DNA from: an uncultured Halomonas sp.
Lineage (GTDB): Bacteria; Pseudomonadota; Gammaproteobacteria; Pseudomonadales; Halomonadaceae
Reading direction: 5' to 3'
DNA length: 64,000 nt
Assembly: GCF_947501415.1 (NCBI RefSeq)
Contig: NZ_CANMVL010000002.1
Span: 124,001 to 188,000, forward strand
Both the position numbers and the translations under genes were made by a program. Shown here in pieces: positions 9,414 through 18,532 of this stretch. The notes beneath the pieces are model-generated. The model had not been told where the DNA came from. It did not search any database and saw only the letters and a list, made by a program, of their open reading frames with translations. Position 1 is the stretch's first letter. The number at the start of each line of letters is the position of its first letter.

Positions 9414-9475
9414 GTCTCAACCCGAGACTGCATGAATCCTAACCCCTTGAGTCAGAAAGGCTTACTGCTGTGGAA

Positions 9476-9488
9476 GGTGTCACACTTC
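9476..9488 (+). repeat. Putative integrase arm site, left
   Basis: GGTGTCACACTTC, 62 bases inside attL, is repeated exactly at 31121-31133, 75 bases inside attR, in the same orientation. Paired short repeats near both ends suggest binding sites for the integrase or an excision factor. Confidence 0.45.
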
Positions 9489-9510
9489 GGTGCGACATTT
9501 GGAGTCTCCC

Positions 9511-11298
9511 ATGGCCTACGGCAGCTACCTGACTCGGAGCCGACACCGGACGACCTTCTACGCCCGGATCGTGATCCCTCTCGACCTACGACACAGACTC
9601 GGGGGAAAGCGTGAGGTAAGGCAAAGTCTCGGAACCGCCTGCAAGGCCACAGCCAAGCGCCGTGCAATGAAGACCTGGCTGACCTTCCAGGATTTCTTCG
9701 ATGCCTTGAGGAACGATCAGTCAGTGGACGAGCTCAAGACCGATCAGGGCGCGCTGGCCGCCCTTAATGCGCTCATACGACGCGCAAACGACCAGAACCA
9801 TACCGCACCAGCACTCCGCCACACAGCGCCCTCAGAGCGCCCCACAGTCGCAAAGCCGGCTTCATGGCTCGCTCAGCCGTCGCGCGATCCCATCGACATG
9901 GCGGAAGAGGGGCTTGTCTTCCACTACATGAAGAGCGTCTACCGCGGTCAGGAGTTCGAATCCGACTCCGGGTGCCCTGAAACCGACCGGGCCGCAGTCA
10001 GAGACTTCATGGACGACATCGATCGCCGGTTTGGTCCTCCCGTCACAGAACGCGCAAAGCCGGTGGTAGAGCCCTCCGGCTCAACCACTCCGTCTCGCAA
10101 GACGTTTGCCGAGGTTGCTGACGACTACCTAGAGCAATATCGCCGCGATCGGGAATACGACGGAAGGCTAAGTGAAAGCACTCTCGACAAGGAGTCTCGG
10201 GACGCCGCTTTCTGGAAGTTCTACTTCGAAGGTCGGGATATCCACGACATCGGCATCCCTGAGTGCCGGGAAGCCGAGCAGCACTGCCGCAACTACCCGA
10301 AGAACGTCGATGCCAAGGTCGCTGCCACGATGTGCCGAACAACGCACGGTCGACCAACGACAGGCGTCCAGGCGACCAAGACGCGTCTCCTTGCCCTCAA
10401 GAAGGTCCTGGCACATGCGGTCAAATACGGTTGGATCACTTCGAATCCCGCTGACGTCATCGACACCAAGCAACGCCGAGGCGGCAGCGACATCGACAAG
10501 GTGCCATTCAGCACCGAGGAGTTACAACGCATATTCCCCGGTGCAAGCTATGGTGAGGGCTTTTTCCCCAAGGCCAACGCCAGAGAGCCCCTCTACGATG
10601 CGGCGAAGTTCTGGACACCCTTGATCGCCCTGCTGACGGGCGCACGGCTTGGCGAGATCATTCAGATGGAGCTGGGCGACATCAAGAACGAGGACGGGAT
10701 CTGGTTCTTCGACATCACCACCGATACCTCCAGTGACGGCAGTGGCAAGAAGCTGAAGACGAAGAGCTCCAGGCGCCGCGTCCCCATCCACTCTATGCTG
10801 ACCACCATCGGCCTGTTGGGCTACGTCGACGAGCGGAGAAAGCACCCAGCAGCCCCAATCGGGCTCTTCGACCAGTATTGCCGAGGCGCACAGCCCAAGG
10901 GCAAGAAGATCACCGAATGGTTCAAGGGTGGGCCGAATGGGGTAGACCGCAATGGCAAGCCACGCTTCAGATATGGCTACCTTGACCGTCGTGGCATCGC
11001 CTGTCGACCTGACCAACGGGGTGATCGCACGAGCATCTCGTTCCACTCGTTTCGGCATACCTTTGCCGATGTGGCACGACGCGGGAAGCTACCGGACGGC
11101 GAGACCATCCGGGACGACGACATCAGCTGGATTCTGGGTCACGCAAACGGGCCGATGACCTCTCGTTATGGCCGAGGACAGCATCTGGCGTTTCTACGCG
11201 ACATCGTAGAGGCGGTGACCTACCCCGAGGTAGACCTCGGCTCTATCAGTTGGGAGTCATTCAAGAACAAGTGGGGAATCAAAGCGTGTAGCAAGTGA
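9511..11298 (+). CDS. Tyrosine-type site-specific integrase
   Basis: A 595-residue phage-type integrase that should insert and excise the island at the tRNA-Leu attachment site. The N-terminus (YLTRSRHRTTFYARIVIP) resembles the extra domain seen in long proteobacterial integrases. A core-binding region spans about residues 190-330 and the catalytic domain follows. The tetrad is visible: R379 in TGARLGEI, H512 and R515 in FHSFRHTF, a later His in ILGHANG, and the nucleophile Y553 in SRYGRG. The ATG at 9511 has GGAG eight bases upstream; the in-frame GTG at 9490 lacks a comparable site. It lies next to attL, as is usual. Confidence 0.93.
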   Translation: MAYGSYLTRSRHRTTFYARIVIPLDLRHRLGGKREVRQSLGTACKATAKRRAMKTWLTFQDFFDALRNDQSVDELKTDQGALAALNALIRRANDQNHTAPALRHTAPSERPTVAKPASWLAQPSRDPIDMAEEGLVFHYMKSVYRGQEFESDSGCPETDRAAVRDFMDDIDRRFGPPVTERAKPVVEPSGSTTPSRKTFAEVADDYLEQYRRDREYDGRLSESTLDKESRDAAFWKFYFEGRDIHDIGIPECREAEQHCRNYPKNVDAKVAATMCRTTHGRPTTGVQATKTRLLALKKVLAHAVKYGWITSNPADVIDTKQRRGGSDIDKVPFSTEELQRIFPGASYGEGFFPKANAREPLYDAAKFWTPLIALLTGARLGEIIQMELGDIKNEDGIWFFDITTDTSSDGSGKKLKTKSSRRRVPIHSMLTTIGLLGYVDERRKHPAAPIGLFDQYCRGAQPKGKKITEWFKGGPNGVDRNGKPRFRYGYLDRRGIACRPDQRGDRTSISFHSFRHTFADVARRGKLPDGETIRDDDISWILGHANGPMTSRYGRGQHLAFLRDIVEAVTYPEVDLGSISWESFKNKWGIKACSK

Positions 11299-11748
11299 GA
11301 GCCACTCGCTACTCTGGGACAAGCTGATTAAACACTCAGCCGCCCACATGCACACCCAAACTGAGCCCTATACCACAACATATCGTATTTCAAGGGTGAC
11401 GAACTCTATTTATCAGTTACGATTGGCATTGTAGGTTGCACCTACACAGCGAGGGCCCGGCAGATCAAGAGTGACCCGCAGAGCCCTTCAGTGTCCAACA
11501 GCAGCAGCATGCTGATTGGGAGGAGGTATCCCGAACCATGGTCGATGCGGCGTTGCCGCGCCATTGATGCACCTACCCGCTGGTTCAGATTGGCTATCTA
11601 CCTACGGGGGTAACTGTAGTGCCGAAGGTCGAAACTGTAAACAGTCTCTCGGGGGCGATAGATGGTCTCCGAAGCTGCCTGAGCAGGATCGCCTGGCGCT
11701 CCCTCGCCTCCCACTGCATGTGCACTGCAACTCTAGTCGGAGGTGCTG
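11299..11748. other. Gap without a supported gene
   Basis: 450 bases between the integrase and the 54-residue ORF. A strong Shine-Dalgarno-like GGGAGGAGG at 11519-11527 precedes only very short frames, one of which (starting about 11570) ends in TGATG overlapping the next ORF. I see no protein homology signal. Confidence 0.5.
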
Positions 11749-11913
11749 ATGCACACGACAAAGTCAGAGCTCATCGAGCTCGAGCGCCGTAAGGCAAGCG
11801 AGGCAGGCCGCGTTCTGCGTGAGTGGCAAGAAAAAATTCCGCACCTGCAACGGCAGGCGGACCTAGAAGAGGCAGGGCAGTCAGACCTGGACCTGGGAGA
11901 AGACCCCGGATAG
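11749..11913 (+). CDS. Small charged orphan protein, 54 residues
   Basis: ATG at 11749 with CGGAGG six bases upstream opens a frame of 54 codons ending at TAG 11911-11913. The product starts MHTTKSELIELERRKASEAG and is rich in Glu, Arg and Lys with heptad-like spacing, so it is probably one amphipathic helix with an acidic tail. No family is recognised. Its place beside the integrase is where excision factors often sit, but it lacks a visible winged-helix or HTH motif. The main support is the ribosome site. Confidence 0.5.
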   Translation: MHTTKSELIELERRKASEAGRVLREWQEKIPHLQRQADLEEAGQSDLDLGEDPG

Positions 11914-12189
11914 CTCCGGACTGACTCACTCAGCTGAGTCACCGAGATCGCCATTCCCGACAGCACTATCCTCTCGGGAGGTTGCTCGCCAATCGGGTTT
12001 CGGCCCAGCTGGCGAGCTCTAACCTGCAACGATCAGAGCCGCCGAACGCCTAGGGCGCGGCTCAGGCGATCTTGACACTCACCACCCCCGATCCTATGAT
12101 TCGGGCATCCACGCCCCTGGCAGTAAGCCATCCCTCCCATCCCGGGATGTGCCGAGCCCTGGGGCGTTTTCGTTTCTGGAGAACGGAAC

Positions 12190-12879
12190 GTGCCAACAGC
12201 GATACTCGTAGACGGCGCCTACTTCATCAAGCGCTTCCGCAGGATAGAGCCCGAGAACGCCTACGATGCGAAGCGGGCGGCTGATTGTCTGCACCGCTGG
12301 GCTGTCAGTCACCTGCATGACGGCAATGGCGGCAAGGGCAAGCAACCTCGCCGAGACCTCTATCGCATCTTCTTCTACGACTGCCCTCCTCTGACCAAGA
12401 AGATGCACAACCCGATTACCAAGATGGCGATCGATTTCTCGAAGACGAATGAAGCAATCTTCCGCTCAGAACTGCACGCCGAACTCCTCGGCAAGCGGAA
12501 GCTCGCGGTGCGACTTGGTCACCTATCAGACGATGCCCAATGGACCATCAAGCCACAGGTCATCCGAGAGCTTCTGAAGGGGAAAATCAAGTTTGATGAC
12601 ATCGGCGAGAACGATGTTCAAATCGACATACGGCAGAAAGGTGTTGATATGAGAATCGGTGTCGACGTCACCTCCCTAACCCTGAAGAAACAGGTCGACC
12701 AGATCGTGCTGATCGCTGGTGACGCCGACTTTGTCCCCGCAGCCAAGATCGCACGCAGAGAAGGAATCGATTTCGTGCTAGACCCGATGTGGCAAACAAT
12801 CCCATCGGGATTACATGAGCACATCGATGGCCTACAATCGAGATGCCCCAAGCCCAAGAAGCTCGCCGTGAAAAACTAA
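12190..12879 (+). CDS. NYN-domain (LabA/DUF88-like) PIN-fold nuclease
   Basis: A 229-residue protein with NYN-domain marks: AILVDGAYF at residues 4-12 with Asp8, the aspartate of KGVDMRIGVDV near 150, and VLIAGDADFVPAAK near 175. These acidic residues form the metal site of PIN-like ribonucleases; the substrate here is unknown. The start is GTG 12190 with GGAG nine bases upstream. The gene faces the HTH regulator at 12927-13328 tail to tail. NYN proteins occur in mobile islands, sometimes in defence or toxin roles; that is only a suggestion here. Confidence 0.85.
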   Translation: MPTAILVDGAYFIKRFRRIEPENAYDAKRAADCLHRWAVSHLHDGNGGKGKQPRRDLYRIFFYDCPPLTKKMHNPITKMAIDFSKTNEAIFRSELHAELLGKRKLAVRLGHLSDDAQWTIKPQVIRELLKGKIKFDDIGENDVQIDIRQKGVDMRIGVDVTSLTLKKQVDQIVLIAGDADFVPAAKIARREGIDFVLDPMWQTIPSGLHEHIDGLQSRCPKPKKLAVKN

Positions 12880-12926
12880 CCAGAATGCCGGCCGAAGCCT
12901 CTCAAAGACTTCGGCCAGGCTTTACA

Positions 12927-13328
12927 TCATGACCTGTCTTGAGCCGTCCCTTTGGCTAATTTGACAACCTCCAACATCCCCCGCTTCACAGGCTCCGAAA
13001 GCTCGGGATCTTCCCCATGAGTAGCTTGTCGCCAGCGTTCAAGAAGCTGTAGCTCATTCTTCGTCACCAGCGGCCCGACGATTGACTCAATCGCGGTCAG
13101 CTTCCCGGGCGAATACTCGCTCATCGCCACGCGGAGTAACCACACTGGGTCAAGCTGAAGTGCATTGGCGATAAGACCGATCTTCTCCAGTGGGAATTTC
13201 GTTCTACCCTTTCGCATCATCGCGATAACATTGAAATTTTCATACCCACAGGCTAATGCCAGCTTCGCATTTGAAACACCGAGCTCGCTCTGACGGCTTA
13301 TGATGATTTCAGCTACACGACTTACCAT
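12927..13328 (-). CDS. XRE-like HTH transcriptional regulator
   Basis: A 133-residue protein with an N-terminal Cro/CI-type helix-turn-helix (LGVSNAKLALACGYENFNV, residues about 16-34) and a helical C-terminal half with no clear domain. The ATG at 13328 has GGAG seven bases upstream; a start at 13340 would put this site inside the gene. It faces away from the gene-poor region, whose edge probably holds its promoter and operator. It is likely a local repressor of island genes. The target is unknown. Confidence 0.8.
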   Translation of the reverse strand: MVSRVAEIIISRQSELGVSNAKLALACGYENFNVIAMMRKGRTKFPLEKIGLIANALQLDPVWLLRVAMSEYSPGKLTAIESIVGPLVTKNELQLLERWRQATHGEDPELSEPVKRGMLEVVKLAKGTAQDRS

Positions 13329-13428
13329 GTGACACTCCATTCAGATCATGTGGAGCTCACATCGTCCATCACAACTCAGTGGCAGAACACTCAAAAAAAG
13401 TCACATTTTCGCTAATATAAGGACCCAA

Positions 13429-13542
13429 ATGACCAACAAAAAAAGGCCAAGAGCTTCAGCAGACCGGCATTTACATACAAACACGTATGTTTTTTTAGAG
13501 ATTCGCAACATCAACGGATCGTCACAGTATAAGAGCTCTTAA
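13429..13542 (+). CDS. Possible 37-residue ORF divergent from the regulator
   Basis: ATG 13429 with AAGGA nearby opens a 37-codon lysine/arginine-rich frame (MTNKKRPRASADRHLHTN...). It lies where a lambda-like divergent early gene would be, opposite the HTH regulator. An ACATAC/GTATGT inverted repeat followed by seven T at about 13472-13496 falls inside it, which argues against a real gene. There is no homology to support it. Confidence 0.2.
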   Translation: MTNKKRPRASADRHLHTNTYVFLEIRNINGSSQYKSS

Positions 13543-14252
13543 AACGCTCCAGAATCGCTCCTGAGACGATTCAAGCACGATCTATATGCAGACTATATTC
13601 TGCTGAATAAAATCGCGCAGAGAGCATTGCTGAGCGATATAGAGACACTCTCTCAGGGCATCAGGTCAAACCGAGACACGTTGTAAGCAAATCCGGAAAG
13701 ACGGTCTCTTCCCAACCAGGCTGTCAGGCACTAATACTCCCAGACCTGAATCAGGCTCACTCCGGAACAGCTGGCAAACCGGCTACCAGATACAGTGCAT
13801 ATCGTATCTGGCAGCATACATCAGCCTCAGATCCGACATACCTAGCAGCTTCCTTGGAAACGAGCAAATTGACACGTGGCTCAGCGAGCTGAGACCTGCT
13901 ACATCCAGCACGCTTGTTTGGCGAGACCTTGGTATACCTCTCAGAGGGCACCAGCGGCTCCCAGGAAGCCAGACGGATGTTAGACGCCATGGTGGAATCA
14001 CCTAACGTCTATGCCGCTCAGGCGACGATTTTGGGGGTCCTTAACCGTAAGCGCACCAGCGCAGACGAAGTCGTGGGTGAGGGCTGCACGCCAGAAAAAG
14101 CAATTATTCCCCAGCTCGCAGAGCTGATGACCATGAGGTCAAATAGACAGCGTAGTCATGCCGAGGGTGGAGCGTAGAGGATAACTGCCACAGGTCGGAA
14201 TGCCGCCAATGCCAACGCCGCCGCCAACCTGGCAAACCTTGGATATCAAAAT

Positions 14253-14335
14253 TCGGGAAAGGCTCTGCCTGCATGCCGAGCCCATGAGCCGCGGCTGTTA
14301 CCGTATATCGCTACAGGCACAATCGGGAAAGGCTC
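14253..14335. repeat. Two tandem units with a 13-bp core, 70 bp apart
   Basis: TCGGGAAAGGCTC occurs at 14253-14265 and 14323-14335. In each case GGCTC can pair with a GAGCC 12-21 bases further on (GAGCC near 14278 and near 14356), so each unit forms a small hairpin. Function unknown. Confidence 0.5.
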
Positions 14336-15369
14336 GACCTACATAGCGCTGCCGAGAGCCGAGGGCATATTGACCAGGAAGTTGGGGGTGCGCCCCAGAG
14401 GTAGTGATCGTAGGCCCGTTTCCTTGGCCACCGATGCTATGCTCCGGGCGCCCGCTATTCAGAAGTGAGATGGCTGTGGTTCACGAGTGTCAGCCTCGAT
14501 ACTACGCTCGCCACCTCGAATGCAAGTATAAGAACAGTAGCACTGCTCTGCCAGCCCCCAGGAGGCTGACAGAACAATGCAGGGCCGTCCTTGGCCCAAT
14601 GGTATGACGCGTTACGAGACAAAGAGTCGCGATTTACTGGCGTCAGTCAAAATATAGACCACAACTGCTAGATCCGTATCAGTGAGAGCCCTGACTCGCT
14701 GTAGGACATGACCGACCGTTACGCTTGGCGAGAACCTACAGTGTTCCCCAGCTTCATACCACTACCACTCCATTAGCTATTGTCAATCCAAAGACAACAT
14801 GACAAAATCACAGTGTGGAGATGTAGAGTTCCTCACGGACAGGTCGGTGACCCGTATGGCTGGGTCTGTGAGAGTAGAGGGTGCTGAACCGAAACCGTCG
14901 AACTCCAAGCGCACAGACTGCAATACCACGCTCAACGTAGCACTAGAGCGCAAAAAGCTCGTCGACGACTGGAGTAGGTTCCTCACCCGCGGGTGAAAGT
15001 GAGAGCGACATAGCCCGGCATTCCCGAGGAGTGCTCGTGATGGCAACATCCGAGTCGTCAGACGGGAGTCGCAACGATGTGGGGGGAGCCTGAAGCACTT
15101 AACCCCATAGCGTGTTTCTGACGCAGTGCGGCATGGTTATCCTGAAACCTCGGTCAAACCATAATTCCGGGGGGGCGTGAGCAGCCTGACCATGTCAACC
15201 TTTCATCCGAGGTGTGATCGGATGAGCCTTCTCCAGTGGCTGAGGACCAGAAAGACCCTGGAGTTACCGTGAAATCGTGATGCAGAGTCTCCGGGGTCTG
15301 ATTACGACAGAGAACCACACCTCATCCGAGGACTTGTTCGGTAACTTCACTCTTTCAGCTCGAGGGGGT

Positions 15370-15440
15370 TTTAAGGTGGCAAACCTCTTATGCACAACCG
15401 CTCACCGAGCGGTTTGCATAAGGGGGAGCTTTGCCTTAAA
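15370..15440. other. 71-base extended hairpin
   Basis: AACCGCTC, loop ACC and GAGCGGTT form the tip; TTATGCA pairs with TGCATAA below it, then GGCAAA with TTTGCC and TTTAA with TTAAA, with small bulges between. The 3' side is followed by an A-rich run rather than a T-run, so it is not a standard terminator on either strand. An origin structure or a structured RNA is more likely. Confidence 0.6.
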
Positions 15441-15850
15441 GAAATCCTCCAAAGGAAAAACCAAAAAAAACATAATATTAGAAAAGAATAATGAGAAAAT
15501 AGAGAAGTTGGACTTCTACTCCAACCTCGGCTTTTTCTGTGCATCAGTGATAGACCTCGGGTTCACAGCCTACCTCCCAGCACCTCGGAATTCCCCTGCA
15601 TCAGCTGCCCCCTGACTTCAGAGACTTCACGCAGAAGCCGCAGGATTGCGCTCTATGACGCTTTTCGCCCACCGCATACCTGCCCCTAGTGGATGCTCTA
15701 AAATGCCTCTGAATGCGCACGGAGAGCGTTTTTGACGCTGAAGTTCAGCACGAGCAGCAAAGCCCTAGAAAACATCGCTTTCGCCCTGGGCAGTGCCGCC
15801 TATTCGCGTCACGTTCCTGCTAGTTACCTTATACAGGCGACTGATGACAA

Positions 15851-16453
15851 TCAGCTGGCCCGGCGCAGTCCCTCATCAAGCCAGCCCTCCTCTCGTGCTC
15901 GACGCCAAGCCCGCTTGACCGACGGCGTGGAGATGCCGAAGTGCTGTGCGGTGCGAGTGATCGTTTCGTTGTTCTCAAAGCGCCAGAGCGCAACAGCACG
16001 GTCATCGATTGTTTTCGCTCGCCCTAGCCGACGCCCCTCTGCCCTCGCTTTCATAATGCCGGCCATCTGACGGGCCTTGATGTTGCTGCGCTCAAGCTCA
16101 CCGATCGCGGCAAGCATCGTCAGCATCGCCTTGCCGATCGGCGTGCCCAGCTCGAAGCCTTCCCTTATAGATACGATCGCGACACCTTCGACACGCAGCC
16201 TCTCGACCGTCTCCAGCACGTCAACAGTATCCCTACCGAGACGATCAATCGCATAGACAATCAACGTATCCCCTTCACGGATGTAGCTCAGGAGCTGACT
16301 GAAGCCATCTCGGCGCTTTGCCTTTGTTGCTCCCGATACCGCGTCGTCGCTAAACCAGCGATCAACCTTATACCTGGACTCGATTTGATGCCGCTGCGCC
16401 GAAGTCGTCTGATCGTCGGTGCTCACGCGCAAGTAACCAATGAAAGCTCCCAT
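15851..16453 (-). CDS. Serine recombinase (resolvase/invertase family)
   Basis: A 200-residue small serine recombinase. The catalytic Ser11 lies in IGYLRVSTDDQ, followed by the conserved AIDRLGRD near 68 and EGFELGTPIGKAMLTMLAAIGELER near 98-120, then a C-terminal helix-turn-helix (ITRTAQHFGISTPSVKRAWRRA). Length is typical of Tn3-type resolvases and DNA invertases. The upstream region 16500-16600 holds partial inverted repeats (CCGGA..TCCGG, GTTTAC..GTAAAC) that could be its recombination site. It may resolve multimers of an excised, replicating form of the island. Confidence 0.92.
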   Translation of the reverse strand: MGAFIGYLRVSTDDQTTSAQRHQIESRYKVDRWFSDDAVSGATKAKRRDGFSQLLSYIREGDTLIVYAIDRLGRDTVDVLETVERLRVEGVAIVSIREGFELGTPIGKAMLTMLAAIGELERSNIKARQMAGIMKARAEGRRLGRAKTIDDRAVALWRFENNETITRTAQHFGISTPSVKRAWRRAREEGWLDEGLRRAS

Positions 16454-16605
16454 CGCACTACCCCCAATCCTTATATGGCACTTTACCTCGGATCATATTA
16501 TTATCGATGGATCAGTTTACACCATGCGCTAATGACCCAGAAAACCGGAAAATATCCGGCATGGATCGCAGCGTAAACCTTTCGATCCACAGCGGACAAG
16601 GTGGC

Positions 16606-16644
16606 GTAACAAGTTACAACCAATCACCCATAGTAACGCGTTAC
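16606..16644. promoter_or_regulatory. Paired GTAAC-NN-GTTAC palindromes upstream of the Rep-like gene
   Basis: GTAACAAGTTAC at 16606-16617 and GTAACGCGTTAC at 16633-16644 are two copies of one palindrome with a 27-bp period, 83 bases before the ATG at 16727. They may be an autoregulatory operator or part of an origin. A GC-rich hairpin (GCCGC...GCGGC, about 16676-16700) follows. Confidence 0.5.
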
Positions 16645-16726
16645 GCTCAGCAGCTGTTCTGATAAAGAGAAAAAAGCCGCCCTCTAGAGAAGAGCGCGGC
16701 ACCTGTGACACAAGTGAAATTATAGC

Positions 16727-18487
16727 ATGACTGAAACATCACTCACGCCTTCCACACATGCAGTTTATGCACCCCTGGAGAGCAAAAAAAAGCAGCCAAA
16801 AAATCGCACAAACGCAGAGCGCGTGCGGATTTGGGACCTGTCGAACGCTATCGGCCAGCAGCTTAGTCCAGTATCACTCCCTATAGAGTCTATGTATCTA
16901 AGAGACTGGGACCTGAAGCCTCTGCGTGTGGACTTCGACGGATACAGCATGTCGCTGGACCTCCGCTTCTACTACAAGACGCTGTTCAACCTAGTAGAGA
17001 GCACAGCTGGTTGGAAGCTGGCGTTCATCACTGTCAACTTCTCAGATGAGGTAACGAACAGGATAGCGTGTGCGGCGGCGCGTGCGGCGGCGACCTATTA
17101 CGCAGACCTGATCAACAAGCGCCTTCGTAAGCGTGGCGTCGACGCTCAGTGGTTCTGCGTTCTGGAAGATCATGAAGGTAACCTCCACTCCCACTGTCTT
17201 GTCGCATACCACGAGGATGACGAGTCAGCGATCAGGGATTGCTTCAAGCAAGACAAGGCTCCGACTGCCTCTGGATACCGAGTGCAGTTCAGCTACAAGC
17301 AGCGGATCAGAACCTGGACGAAACCATCAATCAAGCGACAGGTCTTCACCAACGCTGACGGTCTCAGAAAATTCCGCCTCGCCCCTATCGACATTGGCAT
17401 TGCTGACTACATGTCAAAGACACTCGACAAGCCAAGCAGATACATGGACCCCGGAAGGGGACGCATCTACGCCAGTCGGGGAATCCGAGGACAAGCCAAG
17501 AAGCTCTACACAGCGGCCAGGACCAGGCAGCAGCGCTTGAGGTCCAACAAGGTTGACCTGTCCCAACTCACACTCCACCAGTCCATGACCTACCTCTACC
17601 GTGGTTGGATACCGGCGAAGATAGATCCTGAAGACGACCTTCGCTATGAGTTGCAGGCCTCGGAGATCGACGACCTGATGGCTTGGGGGGACTTCCGAAA
17701 TAGTTCGCCTGCTTATGATTGGCAATACGAAGAAGGTGATGCTGATCTCAACGACTATCTCGCAGCTCAGCGTGATCTGGCTGCTGACCCCTCGGAACGT
17801 GACTACGAGCGTGCTGTCCTTGCCGCAGAAGCTGCTTGGGACAAGGAGCTCAAGTCAGCTGAGCCCAGCGAGTATGAATACGACCAGAACGTCTCTGAGA
17901 GCATTCTCCAGGCGCGACAGCAGTGGGAGGCACAGCAGCTCTCGGAAGCTGACTACGATCGGCTCATGCTGGAAGTCGATGCGCTACATGGCCTGTATCC
18001 GCGCCACAGCCCCCTGCCTGACGATTTCGACGTAGACATGCCGGATGATGAGGCTGTGACATTTATCCGCCAGGAAGGCCTGTCAGAGCTCTGTGAGCTG
18101 ATTTCAGAACACGCTGGTGAGCTCATGACCACCCCCATTGTTCCAATTTGGAACGATATAGCCTGGCAACCGTGCGCTGCTGACATGACCTCGGCGCTGA
18201 CGGTAGCCGAGTCTGCTCAGCAACCAGAAAGCATCGGTGTCGCGGCCACCAGCAAAGAGGAACTGACAGCTTCCCCCACCCTCTCGTCCAGCTCGCTCCA
18301 GAACGCTCGGAAACGCCCCTGTGAGCGTCGTGGACGTCGAGGAATAGCACGACACTACTCGAACGTCAGAACGCCCCTGGGGCGCTCTCCGACGAGATAT
18401 AGCGCACGACAAGTGCGACAGAGCGAGCTGACGCATCAGATCAACTTCAGTCCACCACTACTACTACTGATGCCATTGCCCGCTTGA
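16727..18487 (+). CDS. HUH-type replication initiator-like endonuclease
   Basis: A 586-residue protein. Residues about 95-240 resemble a rolling-circle Rep/HUH endonuclease: a strand AFITVNF near 100, then the metal-binding His-x-His H154-S-H156 in NLHSHCLVAY, and a candidate nucleophile Y228 in the YxxK arrangement YMSK (Lys231). Such enzymes nick one strand at an origin and stay linked to it through Tyr. The C-terminal 250 residues are acidic and unassigned. Neighbours (serine recombinase, paired palindromes and the hairpin region upstream) fit a replicon module. The exact Rep subfamily cannot be named from sequence alone; a mobilisation relaxase is the alternative. Confidence 0.72.
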   Translation: MTETSLTPSTHAVYAPLESKKKQPKNRTNAERVRIWDLSNAIGQQLSPVSLPIESMYLRDWDLKPLRVDFDGYSMSLDLRFYYKTLFNLVESTAGWKLAFITVNFSDEVTNRIACAAARAAATYYADLINKRLRKRGVDAQWFCVLEDHEGNLHSHCLVAYHEDDESAIRDCFKQDKAPTASGYRVQFSYKQRIRTWTKPSIKRQVFTNADGLRKFRLAPIDIGIADYMSKTLDKPSRYMDPGRGRIYASRGIRGQAKKLYTAARTRQQRLRSNKVDLSQLTLHQSMTYLYRGWIPAKIDPEDDLRYELQASEIDDLMAWGDFRNSSPAYDWQYEEGDADLNDYLAAQRDLAADPSERDYERAVLAAEAAWDKELKSAEPSEYEYDQNVSESILQARQQWEAQQLSEADYDRLMLEVDALHGLYPRHSPLPDDFDVDMPDDEAVTFIRQEGLSELCELISEHAGELMTTPIVPIWNDIAWQPCAADMTSALTVAESAQQPESIGVAATSKEELTASPTLSSSSLQNARKRPCERRGRRGIARHYSNVRTPLGRSPTRYSARQVRQSELTHQINFSPPLLLLMPLPA

Positions 18488-18532
18488 GGCGAGTCTGGGA
18501 ATGAGTGGCTTCAAGGCGACGGGATGAACGAG

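Larger units (their letters stand above)
13543..15850. other. Gene-poor segment of the island with repeats and hairpins
   Basis: 2.3 kb with no reading frame that looks like a real protein: frames are short, lack ribosome sites and have odd composition. What it holds is structure: CATCCGA/TCGGATG at 15204-15224, a tandem 70-bp unit at 14253-14335, and a 71-base hairpin at 15370-15440 followed by an A-rich run. It lies between the HTH regulator and the serine recombinase and just upstream of the Rep-like gene. A replication or transfer origin, a non-coding RNA, or decayed genes are all possible. Confidence 0.6.

Noticed and set aside
13914..14177. 87-codon frame with TTG start
   Set aside because: No ribosome site or motif. 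At best a gene remnant.
14799..14996. 65-codon frame MTKSQCGDVEFL...
   Set aside because: Starts with ATG but lacks a ribosome site and homology, and lies in the gene-poor, repeat-rich segment.
15277..15615. 112-codon frame across the 71-base hairpin
   Set aside because: The frame runs through a long inverted repeat and a poly-A tract, an unlikely protein. No homology.
13340..15850. Retron, group II intron or CRISPR array in the non-coding segment
   Set aside because: No reverse transcriptase, no intron domain V-like end, and the only repeat (two copies, 70 bp apart) does not have CRISPR spacing or number.
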